From the NCBI GenBank assembly GCA_029863275.1, contig JAOTVS010000002.1, forward strand, positions 1 through 64,000: a DNA stretch of 64,000 nucleotides. Direction: 5' to 3'. This DNA comes from Candidatus Nitrosopumilus sp. GTDB lineage: Archaea; Thermoproteota; Nitrososphaeria; Nitrososphaerales; Nitrosopumilaceae. This document shows positions 41,009-51,940 of the stretch, piece after piece. The translations under genes and the position numbers were made by a program. The notes under the pieces are model-generated. The model saw nothing but the letters and a program-made list of their open reading frames with translations. It was not told where the DNA came from and did not search any database. Position 1 is the stretch's first letter; the number at the start of each line of letters is the position of its first letter.

Positions 41009-41048
41009 TTTTTTATACTAATCAGATTTATTGTCGTGAGGGATTAAA

Positions 41049-41573
41049 TTGCTAAAAGATCTGATAACTCCACAAAATGCTAATGTGTTTGTAGGAAAAT
41101 TAGGGGATATTTTAGAGAAAGCAATTGACAAACCTTTAGGTTATGCAATCAATTGGGGAAGAATTTGGTCCCTATGGCCCGTACACATTGAAACAGCCTG
41201 TTGTAGTGTAGAGTTTGGAGCTGCATCTAGTCCAAGATATGACGTTGAGCGATTTGGTATCATTGAAGCATTTGGATCATTAAGACAATGTGATCTAGTT
41301 GTGGTTCAAGGAACCATCACCAGAAAGATGGCACCACGGTTACGTTTAGTTTATGATCAAATGCCAGAACCAAAATATGTAATTGCAATGGGGGCTTGTG
41401 CCATTACTGGCGGATTATATTTTGATTCATACAATGTTCTTCCAGGCATTGATGGCATCTTACCAGTAGATGTGTATGTTCCAGGTTGTCCACCTAGACC
41501 TGAAACTCTTATTCAAGGATGTATGTTACTACAAGAAAAAATCAAGAGGATGAAGGCTAGGAAGTTTGTATAA
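41049..41573 (+). CDS. nuoB: complex I subunit B
   Basis: ACCSVEFGAASSPRYDVERFG, MGACAITGG, VPGCPPRPE. Confidence 0.95.
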   Translation: MLKDLITPQNANVFVGKLGDILEKAIDKPLGYAINWGRIWSLWPVHIETACCSVEFGAASSPRYDVERFGIIEAFGSLRQCDLVVVQGTITRKMAPRLRLVYDQMPEPKYVIAMGACAITGGLYFDSYNVLPGIDGILPVDVYVPGCPPRPETLIQGCMLLQEKIKRMKARKFV

Positions 41574-42199
41574 TGAGTTCAGAAAAAGAAACAGTTGAAA
41601 AAAAAACAGAAGACTCTAAACCAAGTAGCGCTCAAGCGCCTGAAAAACCAATTCCCACAAAAAAACCTACTCCTACAAAAACATCACCAAAGGAGGAAGT
41701 GGAATTACCTGCCTTTGAAAAAGGAATCGCAGATAAAATCATTGAAAATTTTGGCGAAAAAACCACTCTTACTTTTGTAAAACCAGATAGAGTAGGAATT
41801 AAAGTTACTCGAGAGGCAATTCATGAAGTTGCTGAATTTGCAAGAGATGTTCTAAATTATGATCATGTCGATTCTGTTGCAGGAGTGGATTATCCTGCAG
41901 ACAAAGAAATTGAGGTAGTTTATCATTTGAGTTCTTATACTGATCCGACACTAGATAGACAAATTCTCGAATTGGCAACCCGAGCACAGAGAGAAGATGA
42001 TCCAATTCCAGGTAATGATGCAACAAAATTACCTAGTCTTAGAGATATATTCTACAGCGTAGAATTTCACGAAAGGGAAGTTTTTGAAATGTTAGGTGTT
42101 TACTTTGAAGGTCATCCAGATAACAGACGATTACTTTTGCCTGAAGATTGGGCAGATTTACCACCATTAAGAAAAGACTTTAGGAATAAGGGTAGATAG
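41573..42199 (+). CDS. nuoC: complex I subunit C
   Basis: FHEREVFEMLGVYFEGHPDNRRLLLPEDW; Pro/Lys-rich N-terminal extension. Confidence 0.93.
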   Translation: MSSEKETVEKKTEDSKPSSAQAPEKPIPTKKPTPTKTSPKEEVELPAFEKGIADKIIENFGEKTTLTFVKPDRVGIKVTREAIHEVAEFARDVLNYDHVDSVAGVDYPADKEIEVVYHLSSYTDPTLDRQILELATRAQREDDPIPGNDATKLPSLRDIFYSVEFHEREVFEMLGVYFEGHPDNRRLLLPEDWADLPPLRKDFRNKGR

Positions 42200-42201
42200 A
42201 A

Positions 42202-43338
42202 ATGAGTACACCAACACTACCACCAGGATTGGCAATTCAAAAAGCTGATGAAAGAATTATGACTCTCAATGTTGGACCACAACATCCTGGTTCTGGCCAT
42301 ATGAGAATAGTTGTTCAAATCGATGGTGATTATATCGTTGCATGTGATCCTGATCCAGGTTATGTCCACCGTGGTGAAGAAAAGATGGCAGAGTATAGAA
42401 ATTATGTTCTAAACATACCTCACTTAGAAAGACCAGTAATCCATGATTCTTGTAATATCTTATATCCTTACGTTTTAGGTGTTGAGGAACTACTTGGTCT
42501 TGAAATTACCGAACGGGCAAAATATGTCCGAGTAATTGCAGCTGAATTGAATCGATGTGTTTACACAATGTATTGGCTTGCAATTTATGGAATATTTCTG
42601 GGTCATTCTACAATGTTTATGTGGCCTGCAGGGGATCGTGAACTCTTAATTGATCTTTTAGAGAAAATGACTGGTGCAAGAGTTACCCACTCTTATTTTA
42701 TCCCAGGAGGTATTAGAAATGACTTGCCTGCAAACTTTGAAGATGTTTGTTTACGACAAGTAAATTACTTTGAAAAAAGAATAAAAGAGTATGCCGATGT
42801 TTTTTATGATAACCCAATTCTAATTTCAAGGACTGAAAAAACGGGAGTACTCTCAAGAGAAGATGCTATAAGATTAGGTACCACAGGCTCAGTGCTTAGA
42901 GCAAGTGGAGTTGATTATGATGTTAGAAAGAAAGAACCATATGATGTCTATGATGAATTAGATTTTCAAACTAATGTGATGAAAAGTGGAGATTCCTATG
43001 CTAGATCAAGAATTCCATGGCTTGACATGATGGAGAGTTGTAGGATAATCCGAGATGCATTGCAAAAAATGCCAAAATCAGGTTCTGTTAGAGTTAAACT
43101 AAAACCAAATCCTAAAGGAGGAATTGATTCAGTTTACAAACGAATAGAATCAGGTAGAGGTGCATTGGGGTGTTATATCGTTTCAGATAAAAAACCCGAA
43201 CCCTATAGAGTAAAACTAAGTGTCCCATCCTTTAGAAATCTAATTGCATTACCACATTTACTTATCGGAGAAAAACTTGGAAACATGCCTTCAATATATT
43301 GGAGTCTTAATTATTGGCCGGTGGAGGCAGACCGATAA
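42202..43338 (+). CDS. nuoD: complex I subunit D
   Basis: LNVGPQHPGSGHMRI, GYVHRGEEKMAE. Confidence 0.95.
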   Translation: MSTPTLPPGLAIQKADERIMTLNVGPQHPGSGHMRIVVQIDGDYIVACDPDPGYVHRGEEKMAEYRNYVLNIPHLERPVIHDSCNILYPYVLGVEELLGLEITERAKYVRVIAAELNRCVYTMYWLAIYGIFLGHSTMFMWPAGDRELLIDLLEKMTGARVTHSYFIPGGIRNDLPANFEDVCLRQVNYFEKRIKEYADVFYDNPILISRTEKTGVLSREDAIRLGTTGSVLRASGVDYDVRKKEPYDVYDELDFQTNVMKSGDSYARSRIPWLDMMESCRIIRDALQKMPKSGSVRVKLKPNPKGGIDSVYKRIESGRGALGCYIVSDKKPEPYRVKLSVPSFRNLIALPHLLIGEKLGNMPSIYWSLNYWPVEADR

Positions 43339-44637
43339 ATGTCAGTTATTGCACCAAATTTCAAACTAAGTGAATTTATCAAATCAATCCTAGATGTCGG
43401 ATTTTGGGGTCTTTTAATTTTCGTATTAATTGGATTTCCTGCAGCCTTTATTGTTCTTTTTTATATCGAAATGCCCGTAATCAACGGCGAATTACTTACG
43501 CCATTTCTTGCATTAACCTGGTTAGCAGATCCTTCTAGAACACTTCCTATTATCAAGGCATTCATGACCACTGATCTTTTTAGAATCGCTGCTTTTCCAG
43601 GATTTGGATTTGCAGCCTTAATTGCTGCTGGTACAATTTTTGTTGAGAGAAAAATGCTGGCAAAACTCCAGCTAAGAGTTGGTCCTTTCTACTGTGGAAA
43701 AATAGAAGGTATCTTACAATTAATGGGTGATGGTTTAAAATTAATTTCAAAGGAAATTATTATCCCGGCAAAAGCTGATAAACCGATTTTTTGGGCAGCA
43801 CCTGTTTTATTTGTTGCAACAGCTGCGGCGTTTGTTTCGTTAATACCTGTTACTCCTGGTTGGGTCGTAGCTGATGTAGATGTAGGACTTCTGGCAGTTT
43901 TTGCAGTCATTGGATTTTTCCCTATTATCACCATTTTGTCAGCCTGGGCTGCTAATAGCAAATTCCCATTCATTGGCGGAATTCGGGCCTTATTCCAAAT
44001 GGTTTCATTTGAAATTCCTTTAATACTCTCATTTCTTGGTGTTGTTATTGTAACTGGAACTTTGAATTTATCTGAAATTGCTGCTAGTCAATCCAGTTTC
44101 CCTTGGATTATATTTTTCCCAATTGGAGCAATTGTTTTCTTTATTACAATGTTAGCTGAATTAGAAAGAATTCCATTTGATTTACCTGAAGCTGAAAGTG
44201 AAATTGTAGCAGGTTGGCTTACTGAATTATCTGGTATGATGTATGGCTTGGTTCAATTAGGAACTTATCTGAAACTATATGCCTTTGCAGGTCTTTTTGT
44301 TGTAGTATTTCTTGGTGGATGGAATGGACCAATGATATGGCCGCCATTCCCAGAAGAAATTATAACAAAGGGAATTGAATTGGGACCTGTAACTGCTCAA
44401 ATCCCGGGATTACCTGTTTTCTCACAGGAGATGTTAAATGGTGCTGTCTGGTTTGTTCTTAAAACTGTTGGAGTGATATTCTTCATTCTTTTACCAAGAG
44501 GTGTATTTCCAAGAATTAGAATTGATTTGTTATTAGACTTGGGGTGGAAGAAACTAATTGGACTTGCATTCGTTAACATCTTTATAGCACTTGGCTTGCT
44601 GTATGCTGGAATCTTGGGACCTGGAGGAATATTCTAA
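43339..44637 (+). CDS. nuoH: complex I subunit H
   Basis: ERKMLAKLQLRVGP, ELERIPFDLPEAESEIVAGW. Confidence 0.95.
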   Translation: MSVIAPNFKLSEFIKSILDVGFWGLLIFVLIGFPAAFIVLFYIEMPVINGELLTPFLALTWLADPSRTLPIIKAFMTTDLFRIAAFPGFGFAALIAAGTIFVERKMLAKLQLRVGPFYCGKIEGILQLMGDGLKLISKEIIIPAKADKPIFWAAPVLFVATAAAFVSLIPVTPGWVVADVDVGLLAVFAVIGFFPIITILSAWAANSKFPFIGGIRALFQMVSFEIPLILSFLGVVIVTGTLNLSEIAASQSSFPWIIFFPIGAIVFFITMLAELERIPFDLPEAESEIVAGWLTELSGMMYGLVQLGTYLKLYAFAGLFVVVFLGGWNGPMIWPPFPEEIITKGIELGPVTAQIPGLPVFSQEMLNGAVWFVLKTVGVIFFILLPRGVFPRIRIDLLLDLGWKKLIGLAFVNIFIALGLLYAGILGPGGIF

Positions 44638-45134
44638 TGGGAACTGCTACAGGAATAATCAAGGCACTAAATTCAGGAGTTAAACACCTTGCAGTTAAAC
44701 GATTTACACTACGTTATCCTGAAGAGAAATTAAAATTTGTAGGGGATGGTTATCAATTTGACCCAAGCACAGGGGTAGGAATTGCAGGCCTTAAGGGACG
44801 ACACATGTTATTTCATGATCACTGTACAGGATGTCAACTTTGCTCAATTGCTTGTGAAGGTGTTGCTGAAGCCATCGGTATGGTAAAAGTACCCGACGAG
44901 TGGAAACAAAATAAAAAATCCATAATGCCGCAAATTGATTATGGAAAATGTGTATTTTGTGGATTATGTGTTGATGCATGTCCATTTTATGCATTGTACA
45001 TGACAAACGACTATGAACTTTCTTCATTTAGCAAAGAAGGTTTGATTTACACACCTGCTCAATTACAGGTAAAACCATTTGTCTCTCAAGATTCTGAAAT
45101 ACAAATTTCTTCAAGAGGTGCAACACATGGCTGA
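44637..45134 (+). CDS. nuoI: complex I subunit I
   Basis: CTGCQLCSIAC...CVFCGLCVDACP. Confidence 0.93.
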   Translation: MGTATGIIKALNSGVKHLAVKRFTLRYPEEKLKFVGDGYQFDPSTGVGIAGLKGRHMLFHDHCTGCQLCSIACEGVAEAIGMVKVPDEWKQNKKSIMPQIDYGKCVFCGLCVDACPFYALYMTNDYELSSFSKEGLIYTPAQLQVKPFVSQDSEIQISSRGATHG

Positions 45135-45639
45135 CGCTGCCTTTCTTGCTTTATCTGTAATTACAATTGGAAGTGCGATTGCTGCCTTAGAACTAAGATC
45201 TTTAATTTATGGTTCTATTGCATTAATGGGTACTCTTGGTGGAATTGCAGGATTCTTTTTACTTTTGGATTCACCCTTTGTTGCAATGTTTCAGCTTGCA
45301 GTTTATGTCGGCTCAATTGCAGTATTGATCTTATTTACAGTAATGCTCGTAAAACGGGAACTAATCTTCAAAAAAGTTGAAGACAAGAGGAGAAAATTTG
45401 TAGGAATTGCATTAATGTTAGTCTTGATGGTTTCTCTAGGTGCAGTCATTTTAGAATCTGGAATTAAAGAAATTACAACAGATGAACCTGCTGTCGACTT
45501 CAGGGAAATAGGTGAGGACTTTTTGACATATTATTGGCCAGCTTTGATTTTAATGGGATTAATTTTATCGGGTGCTGTAACTGCAGCACTAGTTTTAGCA
45601 AGGAGGGTAGATGAGGAAAATGACCAACGAGTTAACTGA
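45127..45639 (+). CDS. nuoJ: complex I subunit J
   Basis: membrane protein, FQLAVYVGSIAVLILFTVML; start trimmed to MADAAFLAL. Confidence 0.9.
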   Translation: MADAAFLALSVITIGSAIAALELRSLIYGSIALMGTLGGIAGFFLLLDSPFVAMFQLAVYVGSIAVLILFTVMLVKRELIFKKVEDKRRKFVGIALMLVLMVSLGAVILESGIKEITTDEPAVDFREIGEDFLTYYWPALILMGLILSGAVTAALVLARRVDEENDQRVN

Positions 45640-45925
45640 GTTTGTATTGGTATCTGTTGCCCTGCTAGGCATCGGAATTTACGGCCTTGCAGTAAAACGA
45701 AATTTTATCAGAATGCTGTTTGCAATTGAAATTGTAATTAATGCAGCAAACCTAAACATGGTAGCTTTTGGAAGATTCTTACCCCACAGCGGTGGTCAAA
45801 CCTTGGCTTTGTTTTCAATTGCAATTGCTGCTGCTGAAGTAGCAGTTGGACTATCATTGATTATTGTTGCATACCGAATGTATCATAATATCGATATTGC
45901 TGACTTTAGGAGCTTGAAAGGGTAA
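45611..45925 (+). CDS. nuoK: complex I subunit K
   Basis: GIYGLAVKRNFIRMLFAIEIVINAANLN. Confidence 0.92.
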   Translation: MRKMTNELTEFVLVSVALLGIGIYGLAVKRNFIRMLFAIEIVINAANLNMVAFGRFLPHSGGQTLALFSIAIAAAEVAVGLSLIIVAYRMYHNIDIADFRSLKG

Positions 45926-47478
45926 TGGAATACGCACTATTACAGGCAGTTTTCTTACCTCTATTGTTATCACCTGTTGCCTATATTCTTGGAAGAAAAA
46001 TGGGGCCAACTCCAGCAATGTGGTTCACATTTGCAATTTTACTTTACACAACAATTCTAGTAATTAATGCATCTTTAAGCGGACCTACAGAGGAACATTA
46101 TCCATGGACTGACTTGTTTGGCGAATTTGGATTCTTACTTGATGGTTTAGCTTCACCATTTGCAATCATGATTTACGTACTAAGTACAATTCTTGCACTT
46201 TATTCAAAACCATATATGATTCACAAATTCCATGAGCAATTCGAAGAAGAGCAAAAAACAATCCAATCAACTAGTGGCCAATCATCAATTGTAGAGTCTA
46301 CATCCCTCACAAATTATGTGAATGCAAAATCAGGGCTTTACTTTGCACTGTATTTGGTCTTTGCGATGGGAATGCTCGGAACAGTACTCTCAACAAACCT
46401 AATTGAATTTTATGTTTTCTTTGAAGTTATGTTAATTCCAGGTTTCTTCCTAGTTGCACTATGGGGAGACGGTCCAAGAAGAAAGATTGGTTTGATGTTC
46501 TTATTTTGGACACATGCAGGAGCCGTTGTTTTGTTATTGGGATTCTTGATGATCGGTCTTACAATCGGTAGCTTTGACTTTGCAGATATTCAGGAATCTG
46601 AAATCCCACAAGATATTGTCTTGGCCTCAGCAGTTGCAATTTCAATTGGTCTGGGAGTTAAACTTGCAGTATTCATGTTCCATATTTGGTTACCCTATGT
46701 CCACGGTTCAGCACCTACTCCAATCAGTGCTTTATTGTCTCCAGCAATGATCGGGATTGGGGCTTATGGTATCTTCAGATTGATTGTAGAATTTTTGCCA
46801 TCTACATTTGCAGAACTCTCAATTTGGTTCCATATCTGGGGTCTTGTTACAATGATTTATGGTGGTGCAATGGCGTTAATGCAAGATGATCTAAAACGAC
46901 TTCTTGCCTATTCTAGTATAAGTCAAATGGGTTATATTCTGTTTGGAATAGGTTCAATGTCTGCTTTGGGTTTGGCAGGAGCTGAGATGATGTATGTTAC
47001 ACACGCCCTAGGAAAAGGAATACTCTTCATGATGGCGGGAATTATTATCGTTAAAGTCGGGACCAGAAGTATCACCAAACTTGGGGGACTAGCAGGCAAG
47101 ATGCCAATTACTGCTGTTTGTGCAGTAATTGGAGCATTAACAATCATGGGAGTTCCTCCAACAAGTGGCTTTATGGGTGAATGGATTCTATTTTATGGTG
47201 CATTAGAGACTGCAATTGAAGAGGGCTCTACAATACGGGCAGTTACTTTTGGTTTAGGTCTTGTTGCAACTGCACTTACAATGTCGTATATCTTGTGGAT
47301 GCTAAAACGTGTATTCTTTGGAAAGACACCTGAGCATCTTGAGCATGTCAAAGAGGGAAGTTGGTACATGACTGCACCAATGATGGTCCTTGCTGGATTT
47401 ACAGTTGTGCTTGGAATTTATCCTGATATTTTCTTAAAGACGATAATTCCATATATGAATGGGGTTTTGGGGGTTTAG
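45925..47478 (+). CDS. nuoM: complex I subunit M
   Basis: FHIWLPYVHGSAPTPISALLSPAMI, LLAYSSISQMGYI. Confidence 0.93.
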   Translation: MEYALLQAVFLPLLLSPVAYILGRKMGPTPAMWFTFAILLYTTILVINASLSGPTEEHYPWTDLFGEFGFLLDGLASPFAIMIYVLSTILALYSKPYMIHKFHEQFEEEQKTIQSTSGQSSIVESTSLTNYVNAKSGLYFALYLVFAMGMLGTVLSTNLIEFYVFFEVMLIPGFFLVALWGDGPRRKIGLMFLFWTHAGAVVLLLGFLMIGLTIGSFDFADIQESEIPQDIVLASAVAISIGLGVKLAVFMFHIWLPYVHGSAPTPISALLSPAMIGIGAYGIFRLIVEFLPSTFAELSIWFHIWGLVTMIYGGAMALMQDDLKRLLAYSSISQMGYILFGIGSMSALGLAGAEMMYVTHALGKGILFMMAGIIIVKVGTRSITKLGGLAGKMPITAVCAVIGALTIMGVPPTSGFMGEWILFYGALETAIEEGSTIRAVTFGLGLVATALTMSYILWMLKRVFFGKTPEHLEHVKEGSWYMTAPMMVLAGFTVVLGIYPDIFLKTIIPYMNGVLGV

Positions 47479-47481
47479 GAA

Positions 47482-49560
47482 ATGGCAACTGAGGCACTCG
47501 GTTTACCATTTGAAGCAACTTCGGCTGCTGCATGGATGGTTTGGATTTTACCTTTTGCAGCTGCCTTGATAATGCCTGCAATTGGAAAAGCTTCAAAGAA
47601 TACAACAGGATATGTTGCAGTTGGATTTGCATTAATGAGTGCACTTTCTGCAGCATCTCTTTTACCAGTAACATTGGATGCTAGCGAGGTTCACCACCAA
47701 ATAACTTGGATTGATTCAATTGGTCTTGAGGCCGGAGTATTAGCAGATCCACTTTCTGTAATTATGGCAAATGTTGTTGGATGGATTTCATTCTTGATTA
47801 TGATTTACAGTACAGGTTACATGAAAGGCGATAAGGATATCACACGATTCTGGTTCTGGATGCTTTTCTTTATTGGCTCAATGCAGATTATTGTCTTATC
47901 GGATAATTTACTCCAAGTTTTCATTGGATGGGAAGGTGTGGGACTTGCATCTTATGCATTGATTAGCTTTTGGTATCGTGACAAAAAGAAGGATCATGTT
48001 GGAGTAGAAGGAAGAACAGTCTTGGGTCTGTTAGATTATTATTCACCAACACATGCTGGTATGAAAGCTTTCATCATGACCAAGGTTGGCGATGTGATGA
48101 TGATTGCAGGAATGCTGTTGATCTTTTTATTTGCTGGAACTTTTGGATTTAAAGAATTAATGGGAGACTTTGCCTGGGCAGAAACCATGTCTGCTCAAGG
48201 ATTATTGGTTCCTGCATTTGTCCTGTTATTTGGAGGTGCAGTAGGAAAGTCAGCTCAATTCCCACTAAACGAGTGGCTTTTAGAAGCAATGACTGGTCCA
48301 ACTGCTGTATCTGCATTAATTCACGCCGCAACTATGGTAAAAGCAGGGGTCTTTCTTGTAGCAAGAATAGGTCCAATAGTCTTTGCTTTGGGCGCAGCAG
48401 GAATACTTGCTGATCAATTCTTTGAAATTGTTGCATGGGTTGGCGCAATCACTGCACTATTGCTTGCCACTCAAGGCATGGTTAATCCTGAAATTAAAAA
48501 AGTTCTTGCATATTCTACAGGTTCTCAAATAGGGTATATGATGATGGCATTAGGGGTTGCAGGTCTCTCTCAACAATATGTAGATGGTTATACTGCAGGA
48601 TTTTTCCATTTAATTTCTCATGCAATGTTTAAGGCATCTCTCTTTATGGCTGCAGGTTCTCTATTACATGTTGTAGGTTCTAGATTCATGACAGATATGG
48701 GTGGCCTTAGAAAACATATGAAAAAAACATATGCATTCATGTGGGCTGCTGGACTTGGTTTGATGGGAGCACCATTTATCACAACTGGTTTCTGGAGTAA
48801 GGATGCAATCTTTGCAGCTGTGTTTGAATCTGGAAGTGAATGGGCAATGCCACTCTACGCAATTGCAGTGCTAACTGCAGTCATCACTGCATTTTACACA
48901 ACAAGAATGATTGGTCTAGTGTTTTATGGAAAACCAAGCAAACACATTGAAAAAATGGAACAAGAAGGGCATCATATACATGAGGCGCCACTTTCAATGT
49001 GGGTTCCATACGGAATTCTTGCAGTTCTTACTATTGGTGTTGGCATTATTGGATTATCTGCTGAGGAAGGAATACACCACCTATTCACTGATTTCCTTGA
49101 ACATTCCTATGGCATTCATATGGTTCATCATGAATCTGGAGAATCAATTCTACCTGGATTCTTACAAGGACTTAATCCAATTGCATTAGGTTCATCTTTG
49201 ATAGCCTTTGCCACAGGAATTGGTCTAGGGTATGTTTTCTATATTGGAAGATGGGTCGATGCCACAAAATTTGTAAATTCAAATATCTTTTTTTATGCTA
49301 TTCATAAAACTATCCTAAACAGATGGTATCTTAATGCAATAATCTACTGGTGCTTTGTTGTAGCCCCACTTTGGCTTGCAAGAGCAGTATTCAGGTACTT
49401 TGAAAGGACTGCAATTGATTATGGAATGAATGATGGATTCCAAAAAGCTGTAGGCTGGAGTGCCAGAGTAGTTCAAGGAACTCAGACAGGTGTGTCTCAA
49501 TCATACCTATTCGTATTTGGAGCAGGATTACTATTTGTAGTTCTGATATTGTTGATATAG
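47482..49560 (+). CDS. nuoL: complex I subunit L
   Basis: WEGVGLASYALISFWY, GPTAVSALIHAATMVKAGVFL. Confidence 0.95.
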   Translation: MATEALGLPFEATSAAAWMVWILPFAAALIMPAIGKASKNTTGYVAVGFALMSALSAASLLPVTLDASEVHHQITWIDSIGLEAGVLADPLSVIMANVVGWISFLIMIYSTGYMKGDKDITRFWFWMLFFIGSMQIIVLSDNLLQVFIGWEGVGLASYALISFWYRDKKKDHVGVEGRTVLGLLDYYSPTHAGMKAFIMTKVGDVMMIAGMLLIFLFAGTFGFKELMGDFAWAETMSAQGLLVPAFVLLFGGAVGKSAQFPLNEWLLEAMTGPTAVSALIHAATMVKAGVFLVARIGPIVFALGAAGILADQFFEIVAWVGAITALLLATQGMVNPEIKKVLAYSTGSQIGYMMMALGVAGLSQQYVDGYTAGFFHLISHAMFKASLFMAAGSLLHVVGSRFMTDMGGLRKHMKKTYAFMWAAGLGLMGAPFITTGFWSKDAIFAAVFESGSEWAMPLYAIAVLTAVITAFYTTRMIGLVFYGKPSKHIEKMEQEGHHIHEAPLSMWVPYGILAVLTIGVGIIGLSAEEGIHHLFTDFLEHSYGIHMVHHESGESILPGFLQGLNPIALGSSLIAFATGIGLGYVFYIGRWVDATKFVNSNIFFYAIHKTILNRWYLNAIIYWCFVVAPLWLARAVFRYFERTAIDYGMNDGFQKAVGWSARVVQGTQTGVSQSYLFVFGAGLLFVVLILLI

Positions 49561-49572
49561 GAGAATTATGAG

Positions 49573-51057
49573 ATGATAGAAATTAGTTCAACCCCAATTG
49601 TTATCATAGCAATTCTAGGCGCAGTTGGCATTATTTTACCTGTAATCAATGTAATTAGAAAAGAGACAGGATCAAATTCATTTTATGCCGTTATTGCATT
49701 TGCAGCATTAATCATTTCAATTGCATATGTAGGCTATCAATTCATCAATGAAAATATTCTTCCATCTGCATTATTTTCAGAGGATGTAATTGTTGATGAT
49801 GCCTTTGGAGGATTCTTTGCAATTGCAATGTTAATTGTTGCAATCTTCACAACAGTTGGTTCTTTCAATTACATGAGAAAGCAAAACTATCCTGCAATCT
49901 ACTATTCGTTAATCTTACTTTCTACCATTGGTATGGTGCTAGTTGCATATTCTACTGACTTGATAATGTTATTTGTTGCATGGGAGTTAATGAGTATTCC
50001 AACATATGCTCTAGTTGGATTTATCAAGAAAAATCCACAATCAAATGAAGCTGCATTGAAATACTTTTTGTTTGGAGCATTATCATCAGCAATAATCGTA
50101 TATGGAATTTCTATTACTTATGGGATTACTGGATCGACAAATATTGGCGAAGTCATCCAAGGATATTCCACTCTAGATCCTGGACTTCTTCCTCTGGCAT
50201 TATTATCAGTTGGAATGTTTATTGCAGGATTTGGATTCAAAATGGGTTTAGTGCCATTTCATCAATGGTTACCTGATACATACGAAGGATCCCCACCAAC
50301 AATTACAACGTTATTAGCTGCAGGAACCAAAAAAGCAGGATTTGCAGCTACAATTCGTATTGTAGTTCTTGGAATGGTGGTTCTAAATCTTGATTGGACA
50401 TTAGCCCTTGGAATTTTAGCTATCATGACTATGACAATTGGTAATGTTGCAGCAATCATGCAAAAGAGTCTATCACGAATGTTAGCCTATTCAAGTATTG
50501 CACATGCTGGATACATTCTCATTGGGCTTGCAGTATCGCCATATAGCTCACTTGGATTACAAGGCTCTCTTTACCAAATCTTAAACCATGCCGTAATGAA
50601 AGGAATGGCATTCATCGCAGTAACGGGAATTATTACAACACTTGCAGTGACTAATTTGGATAAACTAAAGGGATTAGGTAGAAGAATGCCTATTACTGCT
50701 CTTGGATTAACTATCTCTTTACTTGCACTTGCTGGAGTTCCTCCCCTTGCTGGTTTCTGGAGTAAAATTATGTTATTTGGCGGTGCATTAGATGCCGGCT
50801 CAGCTTTGTGGTGGGCTCCTTGGCTTGCAATAGCTGGAGTCCTAAACAGTGCGCTTTCATTAGCATACTATGGTTGGATAATACGACGAATGTATTTCGA
50901 AGGGGAAACAGAGAAGAGAGTTTCTGAACCAAAATCGATAATTGCAGTAATGATATTCTCTATTATTTTCTTAGTAGGATTTGGTGTCTATCCCGATCCA
51001 ATAATTAAATTTGTAGAGTTTGCAACACCGGTTATTAGTTCAGGATTTATGCCTTAA
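49573..51057 (+). CDS. nuoN: complex I subunit N
   Basis: VPFHQWLPDTYEGSPPTITTLLAAGTKKAGFA. Confidence 0.94.
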   Translation: MIEISSTPIVIIAILGAVGIILPVINVIRKETGSNSFYAVIAFAALIISIAYVGYQFINENILPSALFSEDVIVDDAFGGFFAIAMLIVAIFTTVGSFNYMRKQNYPAIYYSLILLSTIGMVLVAYSTDLIMLFVAWELMSIPTYALVGFIKKNPQSNEAALKYFLFGALSSAIIVYGISITYGITGSTNIGEVIQGYSTLDPGLLPLALLSVGMFIAGFGFKMGLVPFHQWLPDTYEGSPPTITTLLAAGTKKAGFAATIRIVVLGMVVLNLDWTLALGILAIMTMTIGNVAAIMQKSLSRMLAYSSIAHAGYILIGLAVSPYSSLGLQGSLYQILNHAVMKGMAFIAVTGIITTLAVTNLDKLKGLGRRMPITALGLTISLLALAGVPPLAGFWSKIMLFGGALDAGSALWWAPWLAIAGVLNSALSLAYYGWIIRRMYFEGETEKRVSEPKSIIAVMIFSIIFLVGFGVYPDPIIKFVEFATPVISSGFMP

Positions 51058-51898
51058 ACGTTGTAAATTTTATTAAATTATCTAGATTGTTCTTTGCATC
51101 ACTGTCAGGGATCTTACGTAACCCCTTTCTTGCTTTTTCAGAATAATTTTTTAAAAGTTCTTCCATTTTATTAAATACATCTCTGGGATCAGAACTTTTT
51201 TTGATTAGCAAATTAAATAACTTGTCTTCATTTTTCCAATCCAGTAAATCATCTCTAATCTGATATGCTATCCCAATATTTTTTCCATACTCTGTTAATG
51301 ATTCAATTTCTTCTTCACTACCCTTACCAATTATGGCCCCTATTCTTGATGCTGCTTGAAATGCAACTGCAGTCTTGTATTCAATTACTTTAAGATAATC
51401 ATCAAATGTAACATCCTCACTTGCCTCTAGTCTATTTTCAATCATCTCTCCTTCACTCATCAACATTGCCGTACTGGATAATTCTTTAGTTATTCTTGCA
51501 TTATCCAATCTTGAGGAAATTCCAAGAATTAATCCTAAAACAAAATCTCCCGTCAAAACGCTTGTGTTATAGCCATATTTGATATGGAATGGATCCTTTT
51601 GTCTTCTCAATGTTTCATTATCAATAATATCATCATGAATTATCGACTCCATATGTAAGAATTCAACGGCACAGGATGCCACTAGTGTATTATCATCAAC
51701 ATTTCCCACACTTTCAGCTGCTAAAACTAGTATTATTGGTCTAATTCGTTTCCCCCCATCTAAAGAATATTTTAAAGGTTCTATGAACTCTGATTCAGAA
51801 TAAAGGTCAAGTTCCTTATCCAAAAAACGATTTATTTTATCAATATACTTTCCATATGTTTCAAGTAAAGGATTTATCTCTAAATTTTTCCTATCCAA
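51047..51898 (-). CDS. polyprenyl (geranylgeranyl) diphosphate synthase
   Basis: GGKRIRPI, IIHDDIIDNETLRR, QIRDDLLDW. Confidence 0.93.
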   Translation of the reverse strand: MDRKNLEINPLLETYGKYIDKINRFLDKELDLYSESEFIEPLKYSLDGGKRIRPIILVLAAESVGNVDDNTLVASCAVEFLHMESIIHDDIIDNETLRRQKDPFHIKYGYNTSVLTGDFVLGLILGISSRLDNARITKELSSTAMLMSEGEMIENRLEASEDVTFDDYLKVIEYKTAVAFQAASRIGAIIGKGSEEEIESLTEYGKNIGIAYQIRDDLLDWKNEDKLFNLLIKKSSDPRDVFNKMEELLKNYSEKARKGLRKIPDSDAKNNLDNLIKFTTFKA

Positions 51899-51940
51899 GA
51901 CGACCTGATCAAAAATTTTTTATCATTACTAAATAAATCT

